Shown: positions 16,013-24,028 of the stretch, piece after piece | How positions within the stretch are numbered: position 1 is the stretch's first letter | Layout of the letters: each line of letters starts with the position of its first letter | Origin: Adhaeribacter terrigena | GTDB taxonomy: Bacteria > Bacteroidota > Bacteroidia > Cytophagales > Hymenobacteraceae | Reading direction: 5' to 3' | DNA: 64,000 nt | Assembly: GCF_016623615.1 (NCBI RefSeq) | Contig: NZ_JAEHFX010000002.1 | Coordinates: 124,001-188,000 of the forward strand | The notes under the pieces: generated by a model | Told to the model about the DNA's origin: nothing | Seen by the model: only the letters and a program-made list of their open reading frames with translations | The model's database searches: none | Position numbers and translations under genes: made by a program

Positions 16013-16112
16013 GAGCGGCCTCCAAGACTTCCGGTGCTGAGGTACGAGGCAGCCCGCCAGGGCAGGAAGGGTTGCAGCCGCGAACGCAGAAACGAAGCCG
16101 CCTGGCTTGAGG
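16013..16112. other. GC-rich block with three small hairpins
   Basis: A GC-rich 100-base island in an AT-rich spacer. GCCTC (16018-16022) can pair with GAGGC (16046-16050), GCCC (16052-16055) with GGGC (16060-16063), and AAGCC (16095-16099) with GGCTT (16104-16108). It may be a structured RNA gene or a repeat fragment. An open frame on the minus strand crosses it, but I do not believe it is coding. Confidence 0.35.
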
Positions 16113-16166
16113 GAGAAAGCTTAATTGAAAGTTGAAAGGAATTAATTAAGAACTGAAGCAAGCTAT

Positions 16167-16200
16167 AAAAACGGTATGCTTTTTTGCTCAAAAACTCAAT
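16167..16200 (+). repeat. dispersed AAAACGGTA-type element, forward
   Basis: AAAAACGGTATGCTTTTTTG followed by CTCAAAAACTCAAT. Confidence 0.6.
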
Positions 16201-16264
16201 AGCAAGCAAAACTACCAATTTGATGAGATCTCTCCTGCTGTCCAGATGACGGCTAAAAAGAGCT

Positions 16265-16297
16265 CCACTTTTCCAAGGCAAAACCATACCGTTTTTT
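16265..16297 (-). repeat. dispersed AAAACGGTA-type element, reverse
   Basis: CCACTTTTCCAAGGCAAAAC followed by CATACCGTTTTTT, 56 bases before dnaG. Confidence 0.65.
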
Positions 16298-16324
16298 CTA
16301 TTCCTTTCCTTCCGGTGGAAACCT

Positions 16325-16332
16325 TATCTTTG
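16325..16332 (+). promoter_or_regulatory. -7 promoter box of dnaG
   Basis: TATCTTTG matches the Bacteroidota -7 consensus TAnnTTTG and ends 20 bases before the dnaG ATG. The -33 region holds only pyrimidine-rich sequence, so the promoter is partial. Confidence 0.5.
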
Positions 16333-16352
16333 TAACCCTAATTCTTCAAGCC

Positions 16353-18344
16353 ATGGCCTTAATCAGTAAAGAAACCGTCGATCAGATCATGCATGCGGCC
16401 GATATTGCCGAAGTGGTGGGCGATTATGTAACGCTGAAACGCAAAGGTCAGAATCTATGGGCGCCGTGTCCGTTTCACAACGAGAAATCGCCTTCGTTTT
16501 CGGTGGCGCCGGCTAAAGGTATTTACAAATGTTTTGGTTGCGGCAAGGCCGGTAACTCTGTGAACTTTATCATGGATGTGGAAGGCATCAGTTACGTAGA
16601 GGCGCTGAAATACCTTGCTAAAAAGTACGGAATTGAGGTTGCTGAAGAAGCGCCCAGTCCGGAAAAACTACAGCACCAGCACGAGCGCGACAGCCAGTTT
16701 ATCTTATCGGATTTCGCCAAAGATTTTTACCAGCACAATCTGCATAACCACGAACAGGGGCAAAGCATCGGCTTGCCGTATCTGAAAGAACGGGGGCTGA
16801 GTTTAAACACCATCAAGAAATTTGAGCTGGGGTATTCTCTGGAAGCCTGGGACGGATTGACCAAAGCGGCGCAGGAAAAAGGGTTTCAGGAGAAATTCCT
16901 GGAAAAAACCGGCCTTACCATTTTCAAGGAAGACGGCAAAAAATACGACCGGTTCCGCGCCCGCGTAATGTTCCCGATCCACAACATTTCCGGCAGGACC
17001 ATTGGGTTTGGCGCCAGAACGCTGAAAACCAACGACAAAAGCACCCCCAAATATTTAAACTCGCCGGAATCGGAAATCTACCATAAAAGCGACGTTTTGT
17101 ACGGCATGTTCCAGGCGAAGCAAGCGATTAGAATGGCCGACGTTTGCTACATGACCGAAGGCTACCTGGACGTGATTTCCCTGCACCAGGGCGGGATCGA
17201 AAATGTGGTGGCCAGTTCCGGGACTTCGCTCACCGAAAACCAGGTGAAGCTGATCTCGCGCTACACCAAAAATATTACGGTGCTTTACGACGGCGATGCG
17301 GCCGGAATTAAAGCTTCGTTGCGCGGCACCGACATCATTCTGGAAGCGGGTTTAAACGTGGATGTTGTGATCTTTCCTCCAGGAGAAGACCCCGATTCTT
17401 ACATTCGGAAAGTGGGTGACAACGCTTTCCGGGAATATATCAAGAACGAAGCGAAAGATTTTATTTCCTTCAAAACCGAGCTTTTCGTGCGCGAAGCCAA
17501 AGATAACCCGGTGAAAAAGGCCGAAGCGATCCGCGAGATCGTGCAAAGCATCGCCAAAATTCCGGATTCTATTAAGCGGTCGGTTTTTTTGCAGCGCTGC
17601 AGCAATTTGTTCGGCATCGATGAACAGGTGTTGATTTCGGAGTACAACAAAATTGCGCTGCAGGAAAATAAAAAGCAGCAAAACCAGCAGCAGCCTTCTT
17701 CCAAGCCTTATTCCGGCAGCAAAAGCAATTTTCCGCCGCTCGACGAGTTTGATCTGGCCGCCATGGAAGCCGAGGCCGAGGCAGCGGCTTACGAAGAAGC
17801 GGAAACGGAAGTAGATTCGGAAATAAAGCTTTTGCAGCGATATGAACGTGAAATTCTGCGATTGCTTTTAAATTATTCCGATCAGTCGCTGGCCGAAGGG
17901 CAAAACCTGGCGCAATATTTATTTGAGCAACTCGAAGACATCGAATTCAAAACGCCCACTTACGCGAAACTCATGGCGCTGATCACCGAAAAAATGCAAA
18001 ATGGCGTAACGAACCTGGCCGATTATTTTATCCGGGAAGAAACTGATCCGGTGCTTAAAACCGAAGCTATCGACCTGCTTACCCAGAAATACGAACTCAG
18101 CGAGGCTTGGGAAACGCACCAGATCTTTGTGCCGAAAGAAATTGACTTGCTGCAATACGCCGCCGATACTTCGGTTTTAAGGTTGAAATGGCGCAACGTG
18201 CAAGGCATGATCAAAGAAAACCAGGACGAACTCCAAAAAGTAACTGATACCGCCGAAATGATGAAACTCCTGCAGGTGGCCAAAGCGCTTAAAACCTTCG
18301 AAATGGAAATTGCCGGGGCCTTGGGAATTGTGGTGGCGCGGTAG
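16353..18344 (+). CDS. dnaG: DNA primase
   Basis: 663 residues, in the usual range. The N-terminal CHC2 zinc finger has C39, H42, C60 and C63 (CPFHNEKSPSF then YKCFGCGKAG). The catalytic core has the TOPRIM motifs TEGYLDV near 268-274 and YDGDAAG near 312-318. The C-terminal part (about 440-663) is the helicase-binding region, joined by a Gln/Ser-rich linker near 431-445. It makes RNA primers for replication. It has its own promoter region and is not in the classical rpsU-dnaG-rpoD arrangement here. Confidence 0.96.
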   Translation: MALISKETVDQIMHAADIAEVVGDYVTLKRKGQNLWAPCPFHNEKSPSFSVAPAKGIYKCFGCGKAGNSVNFIMDVEGISYVEALKYLAKKYGIEVAEEAPSPEKLQHQHERDSQFILSDFAKDFYQHNLHNHEQGQSIGLPYLKERGLSLNTIKKFELGYSLEAWDGLTKAAQEKGFQEKFLEKTGLTIFKEDGKKYDRFRARVMFPIHNISGRTIGFGARTLKTNDKSTPKYLNSPESEIYHKSDVLYGMFQAKQAIRMADVCYMTEGYLDVISLHQGGIENVVASSGTSLTENQVKLISRYTKNITVLYDGDAAGIKASLRGTDIILEAGLNVDVVIFPPGEDPDSYIRKVGDNAFREYIKNEAKDFISFKTELFVREAKDNPVKKAEAIREIVQSIAKIPDSIKRSVFLQRCSNLFGIDEQVLISEYNKIALQENKKQQNQQQPSSKPYSGSKSNFPPLDEFDLAAMEAEAEAAAYEEAETEVDSEIKLLQRYEREILRLLLNYSDQSLAEGQNLAQYLFEQLEDIEFKTPTYAKLMALITEKMQNGVTNLADYFIREETDPVLKTEAIDLLTQKYELSEAWETHQIFVPKEIDLLQYAADTSVLRLKWRNVQGMIKENQDELQKVTDTAEMMKLLQVAKALKTFEMEIAGALGIVVAR

Positions 18345-18407
18345 GTTGGTTGTTTGTTGCTGGTTGTTAGATTTTCGTAGTTGAATTTTCGTAGTTGAAT
18401 TTATTTT

Positions 18408-18441
18408 CCCGTAGCGTAGGGTTTAAATCCTACGCTACGGG
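18408..18441. repeat. GTAGCGTA palindromic hairpin
   Basis: CCCGTAGCGTAGG and CCTACGCTACGGG form a 13-base perfect stem around GTTTAAAT. It follows two direct copies of ATTTTCGTAGTTGA and lies 64 bases after dnaG, so it may also end that transcript. Same family as 12743-12776. Confidence 0.8.
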
Positions 18442-18451
18442 AAGCTTTCTT

Positions 18452-18482
18452 TGACTTTTCCAGCCCAAATCCTACCATTTTT
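18452..18482 (-). repeat. dispersed AAAACGGTA-type element, reverse
   Basis: TGACTTTTCCAGCCCAAATC followed by CTACCATTTTT, 52 bases before the small membrane protein gene. Confidence 0.75.
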
Positions 18483-18533
18483 CAGATGAATTGAGTAAGT
18501 TATGTGCTTATTCCGGCTTTAAACACAGAAATT

Positions 18534-18725
18534 ATGAAAACATCCAGGAAAATTCTACTGGTAATTTTAATTGCGTTATTTATTTATGCATCCTTTGGTT
18601 TAGAATTTTCGGATCTGAGCTGGGAAAATAATAGCAAAACCTATAAAGTGCTTTTAAGTTGTATCGCGATTTTTATTGGAATGGGATTTGACCATTGGTA
18701 TGAGAAAAGAAAGCAGCAACAATAG
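18534..18725 (+). CDS. small two-helix membrane protein, unknown
   Basis: 63 residues from the ATG at 18534 (the frame is open from 18504, but the upstream ten residues add nothing). Two hydrophobic segments at about 7-24 and 38-51, a basic tail (YEKRKQQQ), and AT-rich codons unlike dnaG. Not recognised. It is bracketed on both sides by reverse copies of the AAAACGGTA-type element. Confidence 0.6.
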   Translation: MKTSRKILLVILIALFIYASFGLEFSDLSWENNSKTYKVLLSCIAIFIGMGFDHWYEKRKQQQ

Positions 18726-18731
18726 TAATCC

Positions 18732-18762
18732 CGACTTTTTCAGCCCAAAACCCTACCTTTTT
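18732..18762 (-). repeat. dispersed AAAACGGTA-type element, reverse
   Basis: CGACTTTTTCAGCCCAAAAC followed by CCTACCTTTTTT. One of the closest matches to the family consensus. Confidence 0.8.
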
Positions 18763-18810
18763 TAAATATTTAGTTTCTTTGTAAAGAAATTTAACTCCTG
18801 CCGATCAATC

Positions 18811-18848
18811 TCCCTCCCCTGAATTAGGGCAGGGCCGGGGTGGGGTAA
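18811..18848. repeat. REP-like hairpin
   Basis: TCCCTCCCCTGAATTAGGGCA, then GGGCCGGGGTGGGGTA. Same unit as 2121-2157. It sits just before the TTG start of the glycosyltransferase gene, in its likely 5' leader. Confidence 0.75.
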
Positions 18849-18858
18849 CCAATTTATC

Positions 18859-20049
18859 TTGAAAATACTGCAGCTTTGTCCCAGAATTCCGTACCCGCCC
18901 CACGATGGAGGCGCCATTGCTATGTACGACGTTACCAGCAATCTGCACGCGGAAGGGCACGAAGTAACAGTGCTGGCCATCAACACGCCCAAGCATTTTC
19001 AGCCGGCTAAAGTGCTGGAAGATAAAGCGCGCGTGATTGCCATTCCCGTGAACACCGATCTTTCCAAACGCAAAGCTTTTCTGAATCTGTTCAAGGCGGT
19101 TCCTTACAACATCGAGCGGTTTATTTCCCAGGATGTTGAGCGTGCGTTAACCGAGCTTTTGCAAAAGAAAACTTTCGATATCATTCAGGTGGAAGGCTTG
19201 TTTATGGCGTATTACGTAGACCTGCTGAAGCAACTGTGCCAGGCGCCGGTAATCATGCGGTCGCACAACGTGGAGTACCTGATCTGGGAAAGGCTTGCTG
19301 CGAACGAACAAAATCCGCTGAAGAAAATTTACCTCAAGTACCTGGCTACCGGGATCAGAAACTTCGAAAAAACTTACCTCAATAAGTTCGACGCCATTGC
19401 CGCAATTACCGAGGAAGACAAAACACGGATGCGCGAACTGGGCTGCACCGTTCCCATCGAATTTATTCCGGCAGGCGTGGAAATTACGCGCTTTAAAAAT
19501 GATCCGGAAATAAAAGCCAAACCGCAGAGTTTGTTCATAATCAGTTCGTTAAATTGGTTGCCGAACCTGGAAGGCATCGACTGGTTTCTGGAAAACGTCT
19601 GGAAAACGGTAGCCAAAACGCTGCCAAAACTCGAGCTGCACCTGGCCGGAAAATCTCCGCCCAAGCATTTGCTGGAACTGAATCTGCCCAACGTTTTTGT
19701 GCATGGTTTTGTACCTTCCGCTTCGGAATTCATGCAGCAGTACGACCTCATGCTGGTGCCCTTATTAAGCGGTGGCGGTATGCGCATTAAAATTATTGAA
19801 GGCATGGCGTTGGGAAAATGCATACTCACTACGCCGGTGGGTGCCGAAGGTATTTTCTGCGAAAACGGGAAAGATATTCTGATCTCGGAAAAACCGGAAG
19901 CCTGGGTAAAATACATTACTGATTATTACGAAGGGAATTTACCGGTAAAAACGGTAGGGGAAAACGCCCAAAAACTGGCCACGCAGGTGTACGACAACAA
20001 ACGCATCATCCGGAAATTCCTGAAACTTTACGAAGAGCACCGGCCATGA
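18859..20049 (+). CDS. glycosyltransferase, GT4-like (GT-B fold)
   Basis: 396 residues. The N-terminal Rossmann part begins MKILQLCPRIPYPPHDGGAIAMYD, the acceptor-binding start typical of GT4 enzymes. The C-terminal donor-binding part has SSLNWLPNLEGIDWF near 216-230, VFVHGFVPS and LLSGGGMRIKIIEGMALGK near 298-316. The predicted start is TTG at 18859; no ATG in frame precedes the conserved N-terminus. It likely transfers a sugar in surface polysaccharide or glycolipid synthesis. Its stop overlaps the next glycosyltransferase by four bases (ATGA). Donor and acceptor are unknown. Confidence 0.87.
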   Translation: MKILQLCPRIPYPPHDGGAIAMYDVTSNLHAEGHEVTVLAINTPKHFQPAKVLEDKARVIAIPVNTDLSKRKAFLNLFKAVPYNIERFISQDVERALTELLQKKTFDIIQVEGLFMAYYVDLLKQLCQAPVIMRSHNVEYLIWERLAANEQNPLKKIYLKYLATGIRNFEKTYLNKFDAIAAITEEDKTRMRELGCTVPIEFIPAGVEITRFKNDPEIKAKPQSLFIISSLNWLPNLEGIDWFLENVWKTVAKTLPKLELHLAGKSPPKHLLELNLPNVFVHGFVPSASEFMQQYDLMLVPLLSGGGMRIKIIEGMALGKCILTTPVGAEGIFCENGKDILISEKPEAWVKYITDYYEGNLPVKTVGENAQKLATQVYDNKRIIRKFLKLYEEHRP

Positions 20050-21218
20050 TCCTGATCGAACTAGTTTTCTGGGTTTCGGTTTTGCTGGTGCTGCATTCCT
20101 ATGCGTTTTTTCCGCTGCTTTTAAAGTGGCTGGCGGCCGGTAAAAAACCGAATCAGCTGGTTTATTCCAACCCGGAAGAATTTCCGGAAGTGGCCATTTT
20201 GCTGGCTGCTTACAACGAGGCCGCGGTTATAGAAGAAAAGATCCGAAGCACGTTCCGTACCACGTATCCGCGCCATAAAATTTCGCTTTACATCGGCTCC
20301 GATAATTCCACCGATGAAACCAATGCCATTGTGGATAGTCTGAAAATGGAGTTCCCGGAAATAAAATTTTTTCCGTTTGCGGCCCGTACCGGTAAGATCG
20401 GCATCATCAACAAACTCGCGCAAAAAGCCCTGGCACCCGTGCTCATCTTTACCGACGCCAACGTTTTTTTCGATAAGCACACTATTTTTCAGCTCGTAAA
20501 GCATTTTAAAAATCCGGAAATTGGCCTGGTGGGCGGCAATATTCTGAACGAAGAGGTGAAAAGCGAAGGCATTTCAGTACAGGAAAAAGCCTATCTGCAG
20601 CGCGAAAACCTGATTAAATACCAGGAAGGTGTACTATGGGGCACCATGATCGGGGCTTTTGGCGGTTGTTTTGCCATGCGTCGCCGCAACTTCGTGCCTA
20701 CGCCCGGAAACTTTATTGTAGATGATTTTTACCTGTCAATGAAAGTGCTGGAGCAGGGGCAGAAAGCGATAAACGAACTGGAGGCGGTAAGCTACGAAGA
20801 CGTTTCGAACCAACTGAGCGAAGAATTCCGCCGGAAAGTGCGCATTTCTACCGGCAATTTTCAGAACCTGCACACCTTCCGGCATTTGCTCTGGCCGCCG
20901 TTTTCCGGACTGGCTTTTTCCTTCCTTTCGCACAAAGTGATCCGCTGGTACACGCCATTTTTGCTGCTCCTGATTTTTTTCAGCAATTTTGCACTGCTTT
21001 CCGAAGGCTGGCTTTATAAACTGACCTTGGCGGGGCAAATATTACTTCCGGCAACTATCCTGCTGGATTGGTTGTTGAAAAAAATGAATATCCACGTCCG
21101 GTTGTTCCGGTTTATTACGCACTTCTACAGCATGAATCTGGCCCTTTTGCTGGGTTGGAACCGCTACCGAAAAGGCGTAAAAACCAGCGTCTGGACCCCA
21201 ACAAAACGTAATCAATAA
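20046..21218 (+). CDS. membrane-bound family 2 glycosyltransferase
   Basis: 390 residues. A membrane helix at 2-22 precedes a GT-A domain with [17 protein letters not shown] (about 48-64), [10 protein letters not shown], the DxD-like FTDANVFFD (about 137-145), VDDFYLS and the [10 protein letters not shown] acceptor motif; two or three helices follow at about 300-365. This is the layout of processive or polyprenyl-linked sugar transferases. The start overlaps the upstream GT4-like gene by four bases, and ribBA begins four bases after its stop, so all three are probably one transcript. Confidence 0.88.
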   Translation: MILIELVFWVSVLLVLHSYAFFPLLLKWLAAGKKPNQLVYSNPEEFPEVAILLAAYNEAAVIEEKIRSTFRTTYPRHKISLYIGSDNSTDETNAIVDSLKMEFPEIKFFPFAARTGKIGIINKLAQKALAPVLIFTDANVFFDKHTIFQLVKHFKNPEIGLVGGNILNEEVKSEGISVQEKAYLQRENLIKYQEGVLWGTMIGAFGGCFAMRRRNFVPTPGNFIVDDFYLSMKVLEQGQKAINELEAVSYEDVSNQLSEEFRRKVRISTGNFQNLHTFRHLLWPPFSGLAFSFLSHKVIRWYTPFLLLLIFFSNFALLSEGWLYKLTLAGQILLPATILLDWLLKKMNIHVRLFRFITHFYSMNLALLLGWNRYRKGVKTSVWTPTKRNQ

Positions 21219-21222
21219 AAAC

Positions 21223-22425
21223 ATGCTCAATACCATAGAAGAAGCCATTGAAGATATTAAAGCCGGGAAGGTAGTTATTGTAGTAGACGACGATGACCGC
21301 GAAAACGAAGGCGATTTTGTGTGTGCAGCCCGTTCGGTAACCCCGGAAATTATCAACTTTATGGCTACCCACGGTCGCGGTTTAATTTGCGCACCGCTGG
21401 TTGAAGAACGCTGTGAAGAACTCGGTCTGGAACTGATGGTTGGCCGCAATACCGCTTTGCATGCCACGCCTTTCACAGTTTCTATCGACCTGATCGGCCA
21501 CGGTTGCACCACAGGAATCTCAGCTTCCGACCGCGCCAAAACCATTCAGGCCCTGGTAGATCCGAACACTGATCCGGAAAGCTTAGGAAAACCGGGTCAT
21601 ATTTTCCCGCTCAGAGCCAAAAAAGAAGGCGTTTTGCGCCGGGCCGGTCATACTGAAGCGGCCATTGACCTGGCGCGTCTGGCAGGTTTTGAACCGGCTG
21701 GCGTGCTGGTAGAAATTATGAACGAAGACGGTACCATGGCGCGCCTCCCGGACCTGGAAAAAGTAGCCGAACGCTTCAACCTGAAACTGATCTCGATCAA
21801 AGACCTGATCCAGTACCGTTTGCAGCAGGAAAGCCTGATAAACCTGGAAATTGCCGTGCAGATGCCAACCGAACACGGCAACTTCGATCTGTATGCTTTC
21901 ACCCAGAAAAATAACGGCGTAAAGCACCTGGCCCTGGTAAAAGGCACCTGGGAAACCGATGAGCCGGTAATGGTGCGCGTGCATTCGAGCTGTGTAACCG
22001 GCGATATTTTTGGTTCCTGCCGTTGCGATTGCGGCCCGCAGCTGCATAAAGCCATGAAAATGATCGAAAAAGAAGGCAAAGGCGTTATTGTTTACATGAA
22101 CCAGGAAGGCCGCGGAATTGGTCTTTTAAACAAACTGAAAGCCTACAAATTGCAGGAACAGGGCCGCGATACCGTGGAAGCAAACCTGGAACTGGGCTTT
22201 GGGATGGACGAACGCGATTACGGCGTGGGTGCGCAGATTCTGCGGGAGCTGAACGTAAGCAAAATGCGCCTGATCACCAATAACCCGAAAAAGCGTACCG
22301 GTCTGGTAGGTTACGGCCTGGAAATTGTAGAAACCCTGCCCATAGAAATTGCGGCCAACGAACACAATAAAGCCTATTTAACCACCAAACGCGATAAACT
22401 AGGGCACACCATTCTGAAAGATTAA
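21223..22425 (+). CDS. ribBA: bifunctional DHBP synthase / GTP cyclohydrolase II
   Basis: 400 residues with both riboflavin-entry enzymes. The N-terminal RibB domain (1-200) has [12 protein letters not shown] near 22-33 and [11 protein letters not shown]. The C-terminal RibA domain has the zinc-binding [12 protein letters not shown] near 266-277 and the catalytic NQEGRGIGL near 290-298. It supplies dihydroxybutanone phosphate from ribulose-5-phosphate and diaminopyrimidine from GTP. Both domains look intact. It is the last gene of the glycosyltransferase run and is followed by a strong terminator. Confidence 0.96.
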   Translation: MLNTIEEAIEDIKAGKVVIVVDDDDRENEGDFVCAARSVTPEIINFMATHGRGLICAPLVEERCEELGLELMVGRNTALHATPFTVSIDLIGHGCTTGISASDRAKTIQALVDPNTDPESLGKPGHIFPLRAKKEGVLRRAGHTEAAIDLARLAGFEPAGVLVEIMNEDGTMARLPDLEKVAERFNLKLISIKDLIQYRLQQESLINLEIAVQMPTEHGNFDLYAFTQKNNGVKHLALVKGTWETDEPVMVRVHSSCVTGDIFGSCRCDCGPQLHKAMKMIEKEGKGVIVYMNQEGRGIGLLNKLKAYKLQEQGRDTVEANLELGFGMDERDYGVGAQILRELNVSKMRLITNNPKKRTGLVGYGLEIVETLPIEIAANEHNKAYLTTKRDKLGHTILKD

Positions 22426-22450
22426 TTTAAGGTAACATTCAATAATTTTA

Positions 22451-22488
22451 TACCTGAAAACTATAGCGTTTTCAGGTATTTTTTTTTT
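22451..22488 (+). terminator. rho-independent terminator after ribBA
   Basis: TACCTGAAAAC and GTTTTCAGGTA form an 11-base perfect stem with a six-base loop, followed by nine or more Ts. Confidence 0.92.
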
Positions 22489-22521
22489 AACTTGAGGTAC
22501 ACCTAAGCAGCCGAACGTAAA

Positions 22522-23187
22522 ATGAAACACCGCTACCAGACTTTTGCCTTGCTTTTAGTTACCGTTTTTTTGAGTGCTTTTAGTATGAAGGCAATGGCGC
22601 AAAGGCCTATTCCGTTTGAGATGAAGTGGAGAAATGGAGTTGTAATTTTAAATAATGGCGACACTATACAAGGCCAAACTAGTATTTCCTTTCCCAACGA
22701 TGTTGTAAGAGTTTTGAAGACTGACGGCACTGTAGAAACTATTATGCCTGCTGAAGTGCAAATGTTGGAAGTTGTTGAGCCTTTTGGCAAAACTGGAGAT
22801 ATTTTGAAAAGTAGGAGAGTATATAAACAATTTAACTGGAACAGAGATAATGATTATAGTGCTTTCAAAGCACCGGCTTTGTTTATTGTAGTTGAATCCG
22901 GTAAATACGGGCTTTTAGCACGGGAAGAAAAACAAGCGCAGGAAAGAATAGGTGGAAATTTAATTTATATGGCTGGAGCCCATATAACAGAGCAGGCTAT
23001 AATTGAAAAATTCTATATTCGAACACCTGACCAGCAAGTGAAATTATTGCGGGATCAGAAAGACGATTTTGTAGAATTATTTCCTGAAAGGAAGAAATTA
23101 ATTTTGAATTACGCCCGAAATAATAATCTGAGCTTTAAAAAAGTTGATGACCTGGCAAAAATTGTAGCATATTGTAATTCGCTCTGA
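22522..23187 (+). CDS. secreted protein of unknown function (paralog A)
   Basis: 221 residues with a signal peptide (about 1-26, ending MKAMAQ). It is clearly paralogous to the next gene: both have FExxWRxG, xxGDTIxG, PNDxVRxxxxDG, a W-x-x-D-x-DYSxFKxPAxFxV block and a C-terminal IVAYxNSL. The N-terminal GDTIxG stretch resembles domains in other Bacteroidota exported proteins that are not characterised. Codons are AT-rich compared with paralog B. A sequence like the reverse AAAACGGTA-type element (about 22539-22571) lies in the signal-peptide codons. Confidence 0.78.
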   Translation: MKHRYQTFALLLVTVFLSAFSMKAMAQRPIPFEMKWRNGVVILNNGDTIQGQTSISFPNDVVRVLKTDGTVETIMPAEVQMLEVVEPFGKTGDILKSRRVYKQFNWNRDNDYSAFKAPALFIVVESGKYGLLAREEKQAQERIGGNLIYMAGAHITEQAIIEKFYIRTPDQQVKLLRDQKDDFVELFPERKKLILNYARNNNLSFKKVDDLAKIVAYCNSL

Positions 23188-23321
23188 TTTTAAAAATTAT
23201 TCTGAAATGCTGATCTTTTTGAACGTTAAAGTTTAAAATCAACTTCTTGCGCAGAAAGTATTAGTGCAAACCAGTAAGGATTTATCGTTTTTTCGTTCTT
23301 AATAAGATTTTCAGAATTACT

Positions 23322-24011
23322 ATGCAACGCAAATTTTCAAATTTCTATAAAACCCTTTTCATACTTTTTGCGGCGTTTTGCCTACCGTTTTTGGGTATTG
23401 CACAGCAAAATCAATTCGAACTTTCGTGGCGCACCGGCACCTTGGTTTTAACTTCCGGCGATACCATTCGGGGGCCGATCACGCTTACCTTGCCCAACGA
23501 TATTGTGCGCATTACGCAAGCCGATGGCGGAGTGAGTACCTTTACGGCCGTAAATGTGAAAGGCTTTGCCGTGGAAGGTGAACAGGAAACAAGCCGGTTC
23601 TTCCAGCGCCGGAGAAACAGTCCGCTCGATTTTAAGCGCGAGTACCGGAGCCTGATGTGGAATCACGACAAAGATTACAGCAATTTTAAATCGCCGGCAT
23701 TTTTTGTGGTGCTGCAATCCGGCCCCAAAACGCTGCTGATGCGCGAGACGCTGGAACGGCGGGTAGATAATTTTTCGCCTTATGCCAACTACCCGGGATC
23801 GCGGCAGGCAGTAGAAACACGGGTAGAGAAATTTTACCTGCTCACGGCCGATGATCGCATTATTCCGTTGCGTAGCCCGAAAAAGGATCTGCCGGCTGCT
23901 TACCCGAAAAAAGAAAAGCAAATTGCCGCCTTCGCCAAAAGCAACAAACTGGAATTTAACGATCCTATTGAACTAAGCCGCATTGTAGCGTACGCCAATA
24001 GTTTGCCTTAA
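23322..24011 (+). CDS. secreted protein of unknown function (paralog B)
   Basis: 229 residues with a signal peptide (about 1-27, ending LGIAQ). It is a tandem duplicate of the preceding gene, with matching motifs along the whole length but GC-richer codons and a longer RRRNSPLDFKREYRSLMW insertion. No catalytic motif is apparent. The signal-peptide codons contain a good match to the reverse AAAACGGTA-type element (23362-23393). A 17-base gap separates its stop from the convergent antiporter gene. Confidence 0.78.
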   Translation: MQRKFSNFYKTLFILFAAFCLPFLGIAQQNQFELSWRTGTLVLTSGDTIRGPITLTLPNDIVRITQADGGVSTFTAVNVKGFAVEGEQETSRFFQRRRNSPLDFKREYRSLMWNHDKDYSNFKSPAFFVVLQSGPKTLLMRETLERRVDNFSPYANYPGSRQAVETRVEKFYLLTADDRIIPLRSPKKDLPAAYPKKEKQIAAFAKSNKLEFNDPIELSRIVAYANSLP

Positions 24012-24028
24012 CCGTAAAAGATTTTCCT

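Larger units (their letters stand above)
15603..16352. other. 750-base repeat-rich spacer before dnaG
   Basis: No credible gene. From left to right: the mrp promoter (15629-15659, minus); a REP-like GC hairpin (15689-15727); a copy of the CAGCTAAAGCA-GGCAATGAA repeat with its ACGATTTTCAGGATTT tail (about 15747-15800) and AGGATTTAGGGATTTAAGGA-like units; a GC-rich structured block (16013-16112); two AAAACGGTA-type elements (16167-16200 forward, 16265-16297 reverse); and a -7 box for dnaG. Two short open frames here (15660-15866 plus, 15994-16287 minus) are composed of repeats. Confidence 0.7.

Noticed and set aside
15994-16287. 97-residue minus-strand open frame across the GC-rich block
   Set aside because: Composition follows the GC-rich block and AAAACGGTA elements; no family, signal or start context supports it.
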